From Paracidovorax avenae ATCC 19860 (lineage in GTDB: Bacteria > Pseudomonadota > Gammaproteobacteria > Burkholderiales > Burkholderiaceae_C), in the NCBI RefSeq assembly GCF_000176855.2, contig NC_015138.1, positions 5,394,001 to 5,458,000 of the forward strand: 64,000 nt of DNA, read 5' to 3'. The notes beneath the pieces are model-generated. The model saw nothing but the letters and a program-made list of their open reading frames with translations, had not been told where the DNA came from and searched no databases. Positions 25,725 through 36,817 of the stretch are shown here, one piece after another. Position 1 is the stretch's first letter; each line of letters starts with the position of its first letter. The position numbers were made by a program, and so were the translations under genes.

Positions 25725-26354
25725 ATGCACATCGCCATCCTGACCTTCGATGCCTTCAACGACCTGGATTCGCTGGTCGCGTTCGGCATGCTCAACCGCG
25801 TCGCGCTGCGGGGGGAGGCCGATTGGCAGGTGCGCATCGCCAGCCCGTCGCGCCAGGTAACCTCCATGAACGGGCTGACGATCGATGCGCACGAAGGCCT
25901 GGACACGCTGGCGGGGGCCGACGCGGTGCTGGTGGGCAGCGGCATGAAGACGCGCGACATCGCCGCCAACCCGGCCATCATGGAGCAGCTGCGCGTGCTG
26001 GACCCTGCCCGCCAATTGCTGGCCGCGCAGTGCTCAGGCACCTTCCTGCTGGGCCGCCTGGGGCTGCTCGGCGGCGTGCCGGCCTGCACCGACCTCACCA
26101 GCCGGCCCTGGGTGGAAGCCTCGGGCGTGCAGGTGGTGCAGCGGCCGTTCGTGGCGCGCGGCAATGTCGCCACGGCGGGCGGCTGCCTCGCCTCGCAATA
26201 CCTGGTGGCCTGGCTGCTGTGCCGCCTGAAGGGCATGGAGGCTGCGCGCGAAGTGCTGCACTACTTCGCCCCCGTGGGCGAAAAAGAAGAATACGTGGAG
26301 CGCGCCCTGGGCCACGTGACTCCCCATCTGGAACCCCAGGCCGCCATGGCCTGA
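25725..26354 (+). CDS. DJ-1/PfpI family protein
   Basis: This 209-residue cytoplasmic protein of the DJ-1/PfpI glutamine-amidotransferase-like fold begins MHIAILTFDAFNDLDSLV. The nucleophile-elbow cysteine is in LAAQCSGTFLLGRLGLL, and a C-terminal catalytic-like segment reads ATAGGCLASQYLVAWLL. Families of this type include isonitrile hydratase-like and chaperone-like members, so the activity cannot be named. It sits between the aminotransferase and mmsA, with five and 28 base gaps, and is surely cotranscribed. A role in handling reactive semialdehydes is an inference. Confidence 0.78.
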   Translation: MHIAILTFDAFNDLDSLVAFGMLNRVALRGEADWQVRIASPSRQVTSMNGLTIDAHEGLDTLAGADAVLVGSGMKTRDIAANPAIMEQLRVLDPARQLLAAQCSGTFLLGRLGLLGGVPACTDLTSRPWVEASGVQVVQRPFVARGNVATAGGCLASQYLVAWLLCRLKGMEAAREVLHYFAPVGEKEEYVERALGHVTPHLEPQAAMA

Positions 26355-26382
26355 CCCCGTTTTTTCCTTCGACAAGAACGCC

Positions 26383-27900
<1,518 letters not shown>

Positions 27901-27908
27901 CAGCACAG

Positions 27909-27940
27909 CGGCCCGTGGTGCGCGATGTCGCCACGGGCCG
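27909..27940. terminator. Hairpin between convergent genes
   Basis: CGGCCCGTGG and CCACGGGCCG form a perfect ten-base-pair stem with a 12-base loop, nine bases after the mmsA stop and before the end of the opposing gene. There is no T-tract on either side, so a bidirectional terminator is plausible but not certain. Confidence 0.5.
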
Positions 27941-27958
27941 CCATGAACGGGATGCGAA

Positions 27959-28432
27959 TCAGCGCGGGAGCACGGTCACCGCATTGCGGGCCTGGTCGGT
28001 GCTGAACATCACGCGCAGGTTCTGCGCCGGCACGCCGCGCGCCACCAGTTCCTTGCGCACGGCGAGCGCGCGGGCCAGGGCGATCTGGCGCGCGTTCTTG
28101 GTGACCTTCCGGTCGGCGTAGCCCTTGATCTCCCAGCGCTGGCTAGCGGCTGCCTTGTCCGCGGTCAGGGCGTCCAGCAGCTCCGCGGTACTGGCGGGCA
28201 GCTCGGTTTCCAGGCCGGAGAACTCGGCGACCGTGCCGTCGTCGGGAATGCGCACCGGGGCGGGGGCGGGGGCCGGGGCGGGAGCCGGCTCGGGTGCGGG
28301 AGCGGCGGCCGGCGGCGGGGCCTCGGCGGGGGTGCCGGGCGCCTGGCCGGAGGCACCGGCGGCGCATCCGCCGAGCACGGCGGCGCAGCAAAGAAGGCTC
28401 AAGAGGGCACTGTAGGAACGCATGGAACGCAT
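27959..28432 (-). CDS. OmpA-like lipoprotein with Pro/Ala linker
   Basis: This 157-residue lipoprotein has a signal peptide with a lipobox (LGGC near residue 20) and a Pro/Ala repeat linker (about 33-60). The C-terminal half, WEIKGYADRKVTKNARQIALARALAVRKELVARGV...NLRV, is the OmpA/MotB peptidoglycan-binding helix and strand. The domain is short and lacks part of the usual OmpA core. AGGTGA six bases before ATG 28432 favours that start over ATG 28450. Divergent from it is a diguanylate cyclase. The 280-base interval holds their promoters and no gene. Confidence 0.7.
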   Translation of the reverse strand: MRSMRSYSALLSLLCCAAVLGGCAAGASGQAPGTPAEAPPPAAAPAPEPAPAPAPAPAPVRIPDDGTVAEFSGLETELPASTAELLDALTADKAAASQRWEIKGYADRKVTKNARQIALARALAVRKELVARGVPAQNLRVMFSTDQARNAVTVLPR

Positions 28433-28712
28433 CGTTTCACCTGTTTTCATGGCTGGATGGGAAAGGGGCACGGCACACCGGCGCCAGGTACTCCCTCCCG
28501 GAGCGCCCGGCGCCACGGGATGCCGTGGCAGGCGGATTGTCACTCCATTGCGAGGCAATGGGGCCACCGGCCCGCCCGGAAAGACCAGGAAGGCTGCGGG
28601 AAGACAACACTGCAGCTTTCCGGAAAACTGCCGATAAGGGAAGGATCCACTGTCGAGCCACCCTTCCACGCGTCCTCCACCGCGGGCCTGCCGGGAAGCC
28701 GTACCGCCGCCG

Positions 28713-29849
28713 ATGCCTTCTTCTCCGAACCCGCCAGCGCCCTCGCCCGCACGCACCGTCCACTGGCTGGTGCGGATGAACCACCGCAACCGCACCTTCT
28801 TCTACGCGCTGCTGTTCCTGGCGCTGGGGTCGCATTTCCTGCACATCGGTGCAGGCCGGGCCGCCTGGGCCGTGCTGGCCGTGCAGTTCCTCGCCTACCC
28901 GCAACTCGCCTACTGGACGGCCCGCCGCTCGCCGCACCAGGCGAAGGCCGAGTTGCACAACATGCTGGTGGACAACGTCTTCGGCGGGCTCTGGGCGGGC
29001 CTGCTGGGCCTTCCGGTCTGGATCACCTTCACGCTGTTCATCGGCAACTGCATCAACGTCGTCGCGTTCCACGGCTATCCCGGCCTGCTGCGGCTCCTGG
29101 CCGCCATGGGCGTCGGGCTCCTGGGCGGGCTCGCCCTGTACGGGGACCAGCCCCTGCACCCGGACATCGACATGGCCACGTCGCTGCTGTGCATCCTGGC
29201 GCTCACGCTGTTCCTGACCGTGTTCGCCCACACCAGCTACCGGCGGGCGGTGGAGCAGCAGCAGAGCAACGCCCGGCTGCGCACCCAGTTCGAGGAAATC
29301 CGGGCGCTGCAGGACCAGTTGCAGGAGCAGGCCATGCGCGACCCGCTCACCGGCCTGTACAACCGGCGCCACCTGGACGCCACCCTCGCGGCCCGGATCG
29401 CGCAGTGCGGCGCCAGGGGCCTGCCGCTGTCGCTGCTGATGATCGACATCGACCACTTCAAGCGCGTCAACGACACCCACGGCCACGCCGCCGGCGACGC
29501 CATGCTGCAGGCCCTGGCGCAGCTGCTGCAGCGCCACGTGCGCGTGCAGGACCTGGCCTGCCGGCACGGTGGCGAGGAATTCGTGCTGCTGCTGCCGGAG
29601 ACACCGCTGACCATCGCCCGGGAGCGGGCCGAGGCGCTGCGCCAGGCCTTCGAAGCGCTGCAGGTGCGCCACGGCCCCGATGCGCTGTCCACCACCCTGT
29701 CGTGCGGTGTCTCGGCCTTCCCGCAGCACGCGGACGAGCCCCATGCACTCCTGGCCCGCGCGGACGAAGCGTTGTATTCCGCCAAGGTGCAGGGACGCAA
29801 CCGTGTGGCCGTGCACGGCACGACGGGCGGCAGCCCGGAGCCCGGCTGA
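28713..29849 (+). CDS. MASE2 diguanylate cyclase (AdrA/DgcC-like)
   Basis: This 378-residue protein has a MASE2 membrane sensor (about residues 17-105; NRTFFYALLFLALGSHFLHIG, AYPQLAYWTARRSP), two further hydrophobic segments to about 175, a short coiled coil, and a GGDEF domain from about 205. The active site is GGEEF at 286-290 with an RVQD inhibitory site five residues earlier. The architecture equals E. coli DgcC (AdrA), which drives cellulose/curli-type biofilm programmes, but no cellulose genes are nearby. The substrate-metal aspartate is in LMIDIDHFKRVNDTHGH. It is convergent with the GntR regulator five bases away. Confidence 0.9.
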   Translation: MPSSPNPPAPSPARTVHWLVRMNHRNRTFFYALLFLALGSHFLHIGAGRAAWAVLAVQFLAYPQLAYWTARRSPHQAKAELHNMLVDNVFGGLWAGLLGLPVWITFTLFIGNCINVVAFHGYPGLLRLLAAMGVGLLGGLALYGDQPLHPDIDMATSLLCILALTLFLTVFAHTSYRRAVEQQQSNARLRTQFEEIRALQDQLQEQAMRDPLTGLYNRRHLDATLAARIAQCGARGLPLSLLMIDIDHFKRVNDTHGHAAGDAMLQALAQLLQRHVRVQDLACRHGGEEFVLLLPETPLTIARERAEALRQAFEALQVRHGPDALSTTLSCGVSAFPQHADEPHALLARADEALYSAKVQGRNRVAVHGTTGGSPEPG

Positions 29850-29854
29850 GCGCG

Positions 29855-30667
29855 CTATTCCTTCTTGCGCAGGTGGACCGACCGGGGGCCGCGCAGCGTC
29901 TCGGCGTCCAGGATCAGGCGGCCCTGGATGCGGCCCTTCATGCGCTGGACGCTGCTGGCGGCGTCGAGCATGTGCCGCGCCATCAATTCGCGCACCAGGA
30001 CGGCATCGCGCGCCCGTGCCGCCTGCACGATCTCGCGGTGGAACCGGGCGTTGGTCTCGCCGAAGCGGCGGTGCTCCGACTTCGGGGTGCGGTTGCCGTA
30101 CACGATGAGCTGGCGCAGCATCTCGTTGATCAGCTCGCAGGTGAAGCGCAGGAAGGGGTTCGGGTTGGCCGCGGCCAGGATGTCGTGGAAGTTCACGTCC
30201 TCCCGGCGCTGGGCGAGCAGGTCCTCGCTGCTGGAATGGGGATCGCAGCAGGCGATGCTGTGCTCAAGCGCATCGAAGTCGGCCTCCGTCAGGTGAGGCA
30301 CGGCGCCGGCGGCCAGTTCGGGCTCCAGGAACTGGCGCACGGCGTAGATGTTGTCGATCGTCACGTCCTGGAAGAACAGGTAGTTCTGCAGGAACTGCAG
30401 CGTGCGGTCCAGCGACACCTCGGCGATGGTGCCCCCGCCCGAGGGACCGGTGGAGATGGTCACCAGGCCCTGCACCTCCAGCGACTTGAGCGCCTCGCGA
30501 ATGGTGCCCTTGCTCACCTCGAACTGCGCCTGCAATTCGCCCTCGCGCGGCAGGCGGTCGCCGGGGCTCAGGTTCTTCTCGGTGATGAGCCGCTTGATCT
30601 CCTGCGCGACGAGGTCGGAGCGCTTGAGGGGCTTGATCGGCTTGCCGGCGGGCGGTTTCGTGGCCAT
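29855..30667 (-). CDS. FadR-type GntR transcriptional regulator
   Basis: This 270-residue regulator has an N-terminal winged helix (LVAQEIKRLITEKNLSPGDRLPREGELQAQFEVSKGTIREALKSLEVQGLV) and a C-terminal all-helical FCD ligand domain with the metal-site-like FHDIL and RFHREIVQAARARD. It is divergent from the ABC transporter/hydrolase operon. The interval carries two perfect inverted repeats, so it probably represses that operon until the transported compound or a metabolite binds. ATG 30667 is the first start giving a normal N-terminus. Confidence 0.9.
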   Translation of the reverse strand: MATKPPAGKPIKPLKRSDLVAQEIKRLITEKNLSPGDRLPREGELQAQFEVSKGTIREALKSLEVQGLVTISTGPSGGGTIAEVSLDRTLQFLQNYLFFQDVTIDNIYAVRQFLEPELAAGAVPHLTEADFDALEHSIACCDPHSSSEDLLAQRREDVNFHDILAAANPNPFLRFTCELINEMLRQLIVYGNRTPKSEHRRFGETNARFHREIVQAARARDAVLVRELMARHMLDAASSVQRMKGRIQGRLILDAETLRGPRSVHLRKKE

Positions 30668-30730
30668 GGTGCGTTGCGGATTGAAGACGGGTGGAGCGCA
30701 GTGGGCGGCAGGGCATCCGGCCGTCCGCTC

Positions 30731-30753
30731 CGTGGTGCAGTGTATGCACCACG
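30731..30753. promoter_or_regulatory. Perfect 9-5-9 inverted repeat, GntR operator candidate
   Basis: CGTGGTGCA-GTGTA-TGCACCACG is a perfect palindrome 64 bases upstream of the FadR-type regulator start, between it and the ABC transporter operon. FadR-subfamily regulators recognise short GT/AC-rich palindromes. The match to a specific consensus is not proven. Confidence 0.55.
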
Positions 30754-30800
30754 CGCGTGCAGCGGCGCGGCAGGCAGGGTTTACGTGCACGGCATTTGTT

Positions 30801-30820
30801 CTATTTATCACTATAAATAG
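30801..30820. promoter_or_regulatory. AT-rich 8-4-8 inverted repeat in the liv-type promoter
   Basis: CTATTTAT-CACT-ATAAATAG is a perfect inverted repeat in the only AT-rich stretch of the divergent interval, about 91-110 bases before the substrate-binding protein start. It may overlap the promoter -10 region or form a second regulator site. Confidence 0.45.
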
Positions 30821-30910
30821 GAAAAACACATGGCACGCCACGTGCTTTGCAAAAAAAGCCGTGCCCCAGGCCCGCAGGCCGGCCGGATCCACCCACAGGA
30901 GCTCTTCCCC

Positions 30911-32116
30911 ATGCAACGTCGTCACCTCTTGCAACTCTCCGCACTGGGCGCGCTGCCCGCATCGCTGGGCCTCGCGCGCGAAGCCTGGGCGCAGTCCACG
31001 GGCGCGATCCAGTTCGGTTGCCCCGTGCCCATGTCGGGCGCCTTCGCCGCGAACGGCAAGTTCGCCGACCTGGGCATGAAGCTGGCCATCGAGCAGTACG
31101 GCAAGGCCCTGGGACGCCCCCTGGCCTACACCGTGCTCGATACCGAGGGCAAGCCCGCCACTGCGGTGCGCAAGGTGCAGGAGGCATCGCAGCAGCAGGG
31201 TACGCGCTTCTTCGCGGGTGGCATCCTGTCCTCCGAATCGCTGGCCATGGGCAAGGAGGCCGAGAAGGCCGGCGGCATCTTCATCACCACCGCGGGCGCC
31301 GACGAGATCACCGGCAAGGACTGCAACAGCGCCACGTTCCGCTGGTCGGTGCCCACCTTCGGAGCGATCGAGCAGACCGTGCGCCCGCTGGCCGACGCGC
31401 TGCCCAAGGCCAAGCGCTGGTACACCATCACGCCGCAGTACGTGTTCGGCGACGGCCTGCTCTCGGCGGCCAAGAACGTCTTCAAGGAAAAAGGCCTGGA
31501 GCACGTGGGCAACAGCTACCACTCGCTCACCGAGAAGGAGTTTAGCGGCTACCTCACCAACGCGATGGCCGCCAAGCCCGACGTGCTCTTGCTGCTGAAT
31601 TTCGGCTCGCAGTCGTCGGACGCGCTGCGCCAGGCGGTGAGCTTCGGCATGCACAAGAACATGACCATCCTGATCGCCTGGGCCTCGGGGCTGGAGCAGT
31701 TCGAGTCGCTGGGCGCGGACCTGTGCGACGGGATCTACTTCGGCGCGCAGTACTGGCACACGGTGGATGCTCCGCTGAACCTGGAGCTGGTCAAGCGCAG
31801 CCAGGAGAAGTTCAAGTCCAACCCCAACTACAGCCTCGCAGGCTCGTACATCTGCACCAAGCTGCTGATCGACGGGATCATCAAGGCCGGCACGGTGGAG
31901 CCGAAGGCCGTGGTCGCCGCGCTGGAAGGCATGAAGTACGCGGGCCTCACGGGCGAGGAAGAAGTCCGCAAGGGTGACCACCAGGTGCTCAAGAACTACT
32001 ACCTGCTCAAGGGCAAGCCCAAGGCGAAGATGGCCAACAAGGACGACTACGTGGACGTGGTGAGCTCCGGCAAGTCGTTCCTGCCGTTGGACCAGACCGG
32101 CTGCAAGCTCGGCTGA
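30911..32116 (+). CDS. ABC transporter substrate-binding protein (branched-chain amino acid type)
   Basis: This 401-residue periplasmic binding protein (Peripla_BP_6 family) has an N-terminal signal with paired arginines (MQRRHLLQLSALGALPA), hinting at Tat export, cleaved near WAQ. The mature protein has the two-lobe LivJ/AmiC-like fold: GCPVPMSGAFAANG, FFAGGILSSESLAMGKEAEKAGGIF, YTITPQYVFGDGL, LLNFGSQSSDALRQ. It begins an operon with two permeases, two ATPases and two hydrolases. The ligand is therefore probably a carbamoylated, amide or peptide-like compound rather than leucine. GGAGCTC lies about ten bases before ATG 30911. Confidence 0.9.
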   Translation: MQRRHLLQLSALGALPASLGLAREAWAQSTGAIQFGCPVPMSGAFAANGKFADLGMKLAIEQYGKALGRPLAYTVLDTEGKPATAVRKVQEASQQQGTRFFAGGILSSESLAMGKEAEKAGGIFITTAGADEITGKDCNSATFRWSVPTFGAIEQTVRPLADALPKAKRWYTITPQYVFGDGLLSAAKNVFKEKGLEHVGNSYHSLTEKEFSGYLTNAMAAKPDVLLLLNFGSQSSDALRQAVSFGMHKNMTILIAWASGLEQFESLGADLCDGIYFGAQYWHTVDAPLNLELVKRSQEKFKSNPNYSLAGSYICTKLLIDGIIKAGTVEPKAVVAALEGMKYAGLTGEEEVRKGDHQVLKNYYLLKGKPKAKMANKDDYVDVVSSGKSFLPLDQTGCKLG

Positions 32117-32192
32117 CCCGCCGCTTCCGTTCGCACCTTCCCGCCCCGCACTCCGTGCCGGGGCTTTCCCTTCCTGCGTCCTGCCCCACTCC

Positions 32193-33053
32193 ATGAGCAT
32201 CTACCTGCTACAGGTCATCAACGGGATCGGCATCGGCATGCTGTATTTCCTGCTGGCGGTCGGCCTGTCCATCGTGTTCGGCCTGCTGCGCTTCGTGAAC
32301 TTCGCGCACGGCGCGTTCTATCTGCTTGGCGCGTACTTCTGCTACCAGATGACGCGCTGGGGCCTGAGCTTCTGGCTCGCCCTGGCGGTGGTGCCGCTGG
32401 TGGTGGGCGCCCTGGGCTGGCTCACCGAAAAGCTGGTGCTGCGCCACGTGTACGCCAAGCCGCACGAGTTCCACATCCTCGTCACCGTGGGCCTGGCGCT
32501 CGCGGTGCAGGAGCTGGTGATCCTGCAGTGGGGGCCGCTGGGCGACAGCGTGGCCGTGCCCGATCTGCTGCAGGGCGTGGTGATGTGGGGCAGCTTCGTC
32601 TATCCCAAGTACCGGCTCTTCGTGATCGGCTTCACCGCCGTGCTGGCCGTGGGCCTGTGGTGGGTGCTCGAAGGCACGCGCCTGGGCAGCGCGGTGCGCG
32701 CGGGCAGCGAATCGACCGAGATGGTGTCGCTGCTGGGCATCAACGTGTTCCGCATCTTCAGCCTGGTGTTCGCGCTGGGCGCGGCCACTGCCGCCATCGC
32801 GGGCGTGCTGGCGGCGCCCATCCGCGGCGCCGAGCCCTTCATGGGCATCGAGGCGCTGGGCGTGGCCTTCGTGGTCGTGGTGGTGGGCGGCATGGGCAGC
32901 TTCGGCGGCGCGCTGGTCGGGGGCCTCCTGATCGGCATCGTGCAGAGCGTGATGAGCACCGTGTGGCCCGAGGGCGCGCGCCTGATGATCTACGTCGCCA
33001 TGGCCGCCGTGCTGCTGCTGCGCCCGCATGGCCTGCTGGGCCGCAAAGGATGA
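32193..33053 (+). CDS. livH: Branched-chain amino acid-type ABC permease (LivH-like)
   Basis: This 286-residue inner-membrane permease has about eight hydrophobic segments. LivH features include VINGIGIGMLYFLLAVGLSIVFGLLRFVNFAHGAFYLLGAY near the N-terminus and GMGSFGGALVGGLLIG near the C-terminus. The latter is the conserved loop contacting the ATPase. It forms the channel with the LivM-like permease, whose start codon overlaps its stop by four bases. The symbol reflects the transporter family, not a proven leucine substrate. Confidence 0.9.
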   Translation: MSIYLLQVINGIGIGMLYFLLAVGLSIVFGLLRFVNFAHGAFYLLGAYFCYQMTRWGLSFWLALAVVPLVVGALGWLTEKLVLRHVYAKPHEFHILVTVGLALAVQELVILQWGPLGDSVAVPDLLQGVVMWGSFVYPKYRLFVIGFTAVLAVGLWWVLEGTRLGSAVRAGSESTEMVSLLGINVFRIFSLVFALGAATAAIAGVLAAPIRGAEPFMGIEALGVAFVVVVVGGMGSFGGALVGGLLIGIVQSVMSTVWPEGARLMIYVAMAAVLLLRPHGLLGRKG

Positions 33054-34057
33054 ACACCGCCATGACGATCTTGCGCAAACACTTCCACCTGCTGCTGGCC
33101 CTGGCCTTCGTGCTGGCGATGCCGCTCACCATGCAGTCCGGGTCTCTGGCCAGCGAGGTGCTGATCTACGGCCTCGCGGCCATGGGCTGCAACCTGCTGC
33201 TGGGGCACACGGGGCTGCTGTCCTTCGGGCAGGGCATCTTCTTTGGCCTCGGCAGCTACACCATCGCCCTCACGCTCACGCGCTGGCCCTTGCCCATGCC
33301 GCTGGCCCTGGCGCTCGCCGTGGTGGCGGGTGCGGTGGGCGCGGCGCTGGTGGGCTGGGTCGCCATCCGCCAGCGCGGCACCTATTTCGTGATGCTGACG
33401 CTCGCCTTCGCGCAGATGTTCTACTTCCTCGCCTACTCCATGCCCGGCCTCACGGGCGGCGACAACGGCCTGATGGACATCCCGCGCCCGTCCCTCGCCG
33501 TGGGCGGCTTCACGCTGTGGCCGCTCGCCTCGCCCTGGCAGTATTACGGCTTTGTCGCCGTGGTGTTCCTGGTGGCCTTCTGGCTGCTGCAGAAGGTGTC
33601 GGCCTCGGTGTTCGGCCGCACCCTGCTGGCCGTGCGCGACAACGAGGAGCGCGCGGGCGCCATCGGCTACGACCTGAAGCTGCTGAAGCTGCAGGCCTTC
33701 GTGATCTCCGGTGCCGTCACGGGCCTGGCCGGCGCGCTCCACGCCATGATGACCGGCATTGCCCCGCTGGCGAACGCCGAGTACCACACGAGCGAGATGA
33801 TCCTCGTGATGACCGTGATCGGCGGCACCGGCAACCTCCTGGCCTCGCTGCTGGGCTCGGCCTTCTACCTGATCGTGGGCGACTGGCTCTCCACCCTCTG
33901 GCCGCGCTGGCTGCTGCTGCTGGGCGTGGTGCTGATGGTGATCAGCCTCGGCATGCAGCGCGGTCTCTGGGGCCTGTTCGAATCGGCCTGGGACCGCCTG
34001 CGCGGCGCGAAGGCCCCTGGCGACGCCACCCCTGCCGGCACGGGAGACAAAGCATGA
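33050..34057 (+). CDS. livM: Branched-chain amino acid-type ABC permease (LivM-like)
   Basis: This 335-residue permease has the LivM signature segments MGCNLLLGHTGLLSFGQGIFFGLGSY, RGTYFVMLTLAFAQMFYFLAY, TGGDNGLMDI, GRTLLAVRDNEERAGAIGYD and VIGGTGNLLASLLGSAFY. It starts at ATG 33050 inside the livH-like stop (ATGA overlap) and overlaps the next gene in the same way. This implies tight stoichiometric coupling of the membrane pair with the ATPases. Confidence 0.92.
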   Translation: MNTAMTILRKHFHLLLALAFVLAMPLTMQSGSLASEVLIYGLAAMGCNLLLGHTGLLSFGQGIFFGLGSYTIALTLTRWPLPMPLALALAVVAGAVGAALVGWVAIRQRGTYFVMLTLAFAQMFYFLAYSMPGLTGGDNGLMDIPRPSLAVGGFTLWPLASPWQYYGFVAVVFLVAFWLLQKVSASVFGRTLLAVRDNEERAGAIGYDLKLLKLQAFVISGAVTGLAGALHAMMTGIAPLANAEYHTSEMILVMTVIGGTGNLLASLLGSAFYLIVGDWLSTLWPRWLLLLGVVLMVISLGMQRGLWGLFESAWDRLRGAKAPGDATPAGTGDKA

Positions 34058-34823
34058 GCACGGCCCCCATCCTGCTGGAAGCCATCGGCGTCGAGAAGCG
34101 CTATGACAAGTTCGCCGCGCTCTCGGGCGTCGACCTGAAAGTGCGCGCGAACACCGTGCATTCGGTGATCGGCCCCAACGGCGCAGGCAAGACCACGCTG
34201 TTCCACATGCTCACCGGCACCAAGGCGGTGAGCGGCGGGCGCATCGTGTTCGACGGCCACGACGTGACCCGCGAGCCGGACCACCGCCGCGTGCAGCGCG
34301 GCATGGCGCGCTCGTTCCAGGTGACCAGCCTGTTCCTCACGCTGCCGGTGCGCGAGAACCTGCGGCTGGCCGCGCAGGGCACGGCGCCCGCGCAGGCGCT
34401 CAACTGCTGGAGCGCGCCCATGGGCGCCCGCTCCCGCGCCGACGTGGTGGCCCGCGTGCTGGCGCGGCTGGGCCTGGAGCGCCATGCCGACACGCCCGTG
34501 GGCAACCTCTCGCACGGCCAGCAGCGCCGGCTCGAGGTGGGCATGGCGCTGGCCGCGGGCCCGAAGGCGATCTTCCTGGACGAGCCCACCTCGGGCATGG
34601 GCATCGACGATCTGGACGACATGAAGCGGCTGATCCAGGGCCTGAAGGACGAGCACACCGTGGTGCTCATCGAGCACAACATGAACATCGTGATGGACAT
34701 CTCCGACACCGTCACCGTCATGCAGCAGGGCCGCGTGCTGGCCGAGGGCCATCCGCACGCGATACGCAGCGACGAGCGCGTTCGCAGCGCCTACCTGGGC
34801 AACATGATCACCGGAGGCAAGGC

Positions 34824-34827
<4 letters not shown>
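34054..34827 (+). CDS. livG: ABC transporter ATPase (LivG-like)
   Basis: This 257-residue ABC ATPase has Walker A GPNGAGKTT, the Q-loop in ARSFQVTSLF, signature NLSHGQQRRLEVGMAL, Walker B AIFLDEPTSG and the switch histidine in LIEHNM. The extended GMARSFQ and HRRVQRG features are typical of LivG. It pairs with the LivF-like ATPase to power the importer. Overlapping ATGA junctions join it to livM-like and livF-like genes. Confidence 0.93.
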
Positions 34828-35528
<701 letters not shown>

Positions 35529-35563
35529 CCCCCGAACCCCATTCAGGATCACCCACCGTGGAC

Positions 35564-36817
35564 ATGAAGACTTCCCCCCCTGCGCTGCAGGCGCGCGTGA
35601 ACGGCGCGCGCCTCTGGCAATCGCTGATGGACCTGGCGCAGATCGGCGCCACGCCGAAGGGCGGCGTGTGCCGGCTGGCGCTCACCGCGCTGGACGGCGA
35701 GGGCCGCGACCTGTTCGTGCGCTGGGCGCGCGAGACCGGCTGCAGCGTGCGCATCGACGCCATCGGCAACATCTTCGCGCGCCGCGCCGGGCGCAACGAC
35801 GCCCTGCCGCCCGTGATGACCGGCAGCCACATCGACACCCAGCCCACCGGCGGCAAGTTCGACGGCAACTACGGCGTGCTGGCCGGCCTGGAGGTGGTGC
35901 GCAGCTTGAACGACGCCGGCATCGAGACCGAGGCGCCGATCGAGATCGCCGTGTGGACCAATGAGGAAGGCTCGCGCTTCGTGCCCGTGATGATGGGCTC
36001 GGGCGTGTTCGCCGGCGCCTTCACGCTGGAGCATGCGCTGGAGCAGCGCGATGGCCAGGGCACCAGCGTGGCCGAGGCGCTCGCCGCCATCGGCTATGCC
36101 GGCGAGGCTGCCCCCACGCCCGCGGTGGGCGCGTATTTCGAGGCGCACATCGAGCAGGGGCCGGTATTGGAAGCTAACGGTTGCGTGATCGGCGTGGTGC
36201 AGGGCGCCCTCGGCCAGCGCTGGTACGACGTGACCGTGCAGGGCATGGAAGCCCATGCGGGCCCGACGCCCATGGACCTGCGCCGCGACGCGCTGCTGGC
36301 GGCGAGCAGCCTGGTGGAAGAAGTGAACCGCATCGCCCTGGCGCATGCGCCGCACGCGCGCGGCACGGTGGGCGTGCTGGAGGTGTTCCCCAGCTCGCGC
36401 AACGTGATCCCGGGCAGCGTGCGCATGACGGTGGACCTGCGCGCCGCCGACGACGCGGTGTTGCTGCAGATGGACGCCGCCCTGCGCGCGGCGTGCGAAC
36501 GCATCGGTGCCGCCCGCCGCACGCAGATGGCAGTGGAGCAGGTGGTGTACTTCCCGCCGCAGCCCTTCACCCCCGAACTGGTGGAAGGCTTGCGCGCCGA
36601 CGCGGCCGCGCTGGGCTACAGCGCCATGGACGTGGTGAGCGGCGCCGGGCACGATGCCGTGTACCTCGCACGCCTGGCGCCCACGGCCATGGTCTTCGTG
36701 CCGTGCGCGGACGGCATCAGCCACAACGAGATCGAAGACGCAGAGCCCGAACACCTGGAGGCCGGCTGCAACGTGCTGCTGCACGCCATGCTGCGCAGCG
36801 CGGGGGTGGCGGCATGA
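35564..36817 (+). CDS. M20-family Zn-dependent amidase/carbamoylase (HyuC/AllC-like)
   Basis: This 417-residue metallohydrolase of the allantoate amidohydrolase/N-carbamoyl-L-amino-acid hydrolase group shows its metal-binding motifs in order: TGSHIDTQPTGGKFDGNYGVLAGLE, WTNEEGSRF, HIEQGPVLE, GMEAHAGPTPMDLRRD, and ISHNEIE near the C-terminus. It should hydrolyse an N-carbamoyl or ureido bond of the imported compound. ATG 35564 is used; a GTG six bases upstream is in frame. Its stop overlaps the MlrC-like start. Which amino acid or ureide it prefers cannot be told. Confidence 0.88.
   Translation: MKTSPPALQARVNGARLWQSLMDLAQIGATPKGGVCRLALTALDGEGRDLFVRWARETGCSVRIDAIGNIFARRAGRNDALPPVMTGSHIDTQPTGGKFDGNYGVLAGLEVVRSLNDAGIETEAPIEIAVWTNEEGSRFVPVMMGSGVFAGAFTLEHALEQRDGQGTSVAEALAAIGYAGEAAPTPAVGAYFEAHIEQGPVLEANGCVIGVVQGALGQRWYDVTVQGMEAHAGPTPMDLRRDALLAASSLVEEVNRIALAHAPHARGTVGVLEVFPSSRNVIPGSVRMTVDLRAADDAVLLQMDAALRAACERIGAARRTQMAVEQVVYFPPQPFTPELVEGLRADAAALGYSAMDVVSGAGHDAVYLARLAPTAMVFVPCADGISHNEIEDAEPEHLEAGCNVLLHAMLRSAGVAA

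Noticed and set aside
28433..28712. Gene in the OmpA-like / cyclase interval
   Set aside because: Open frames there lack ribosome binding sites and family features; it is a divergent promoter region.
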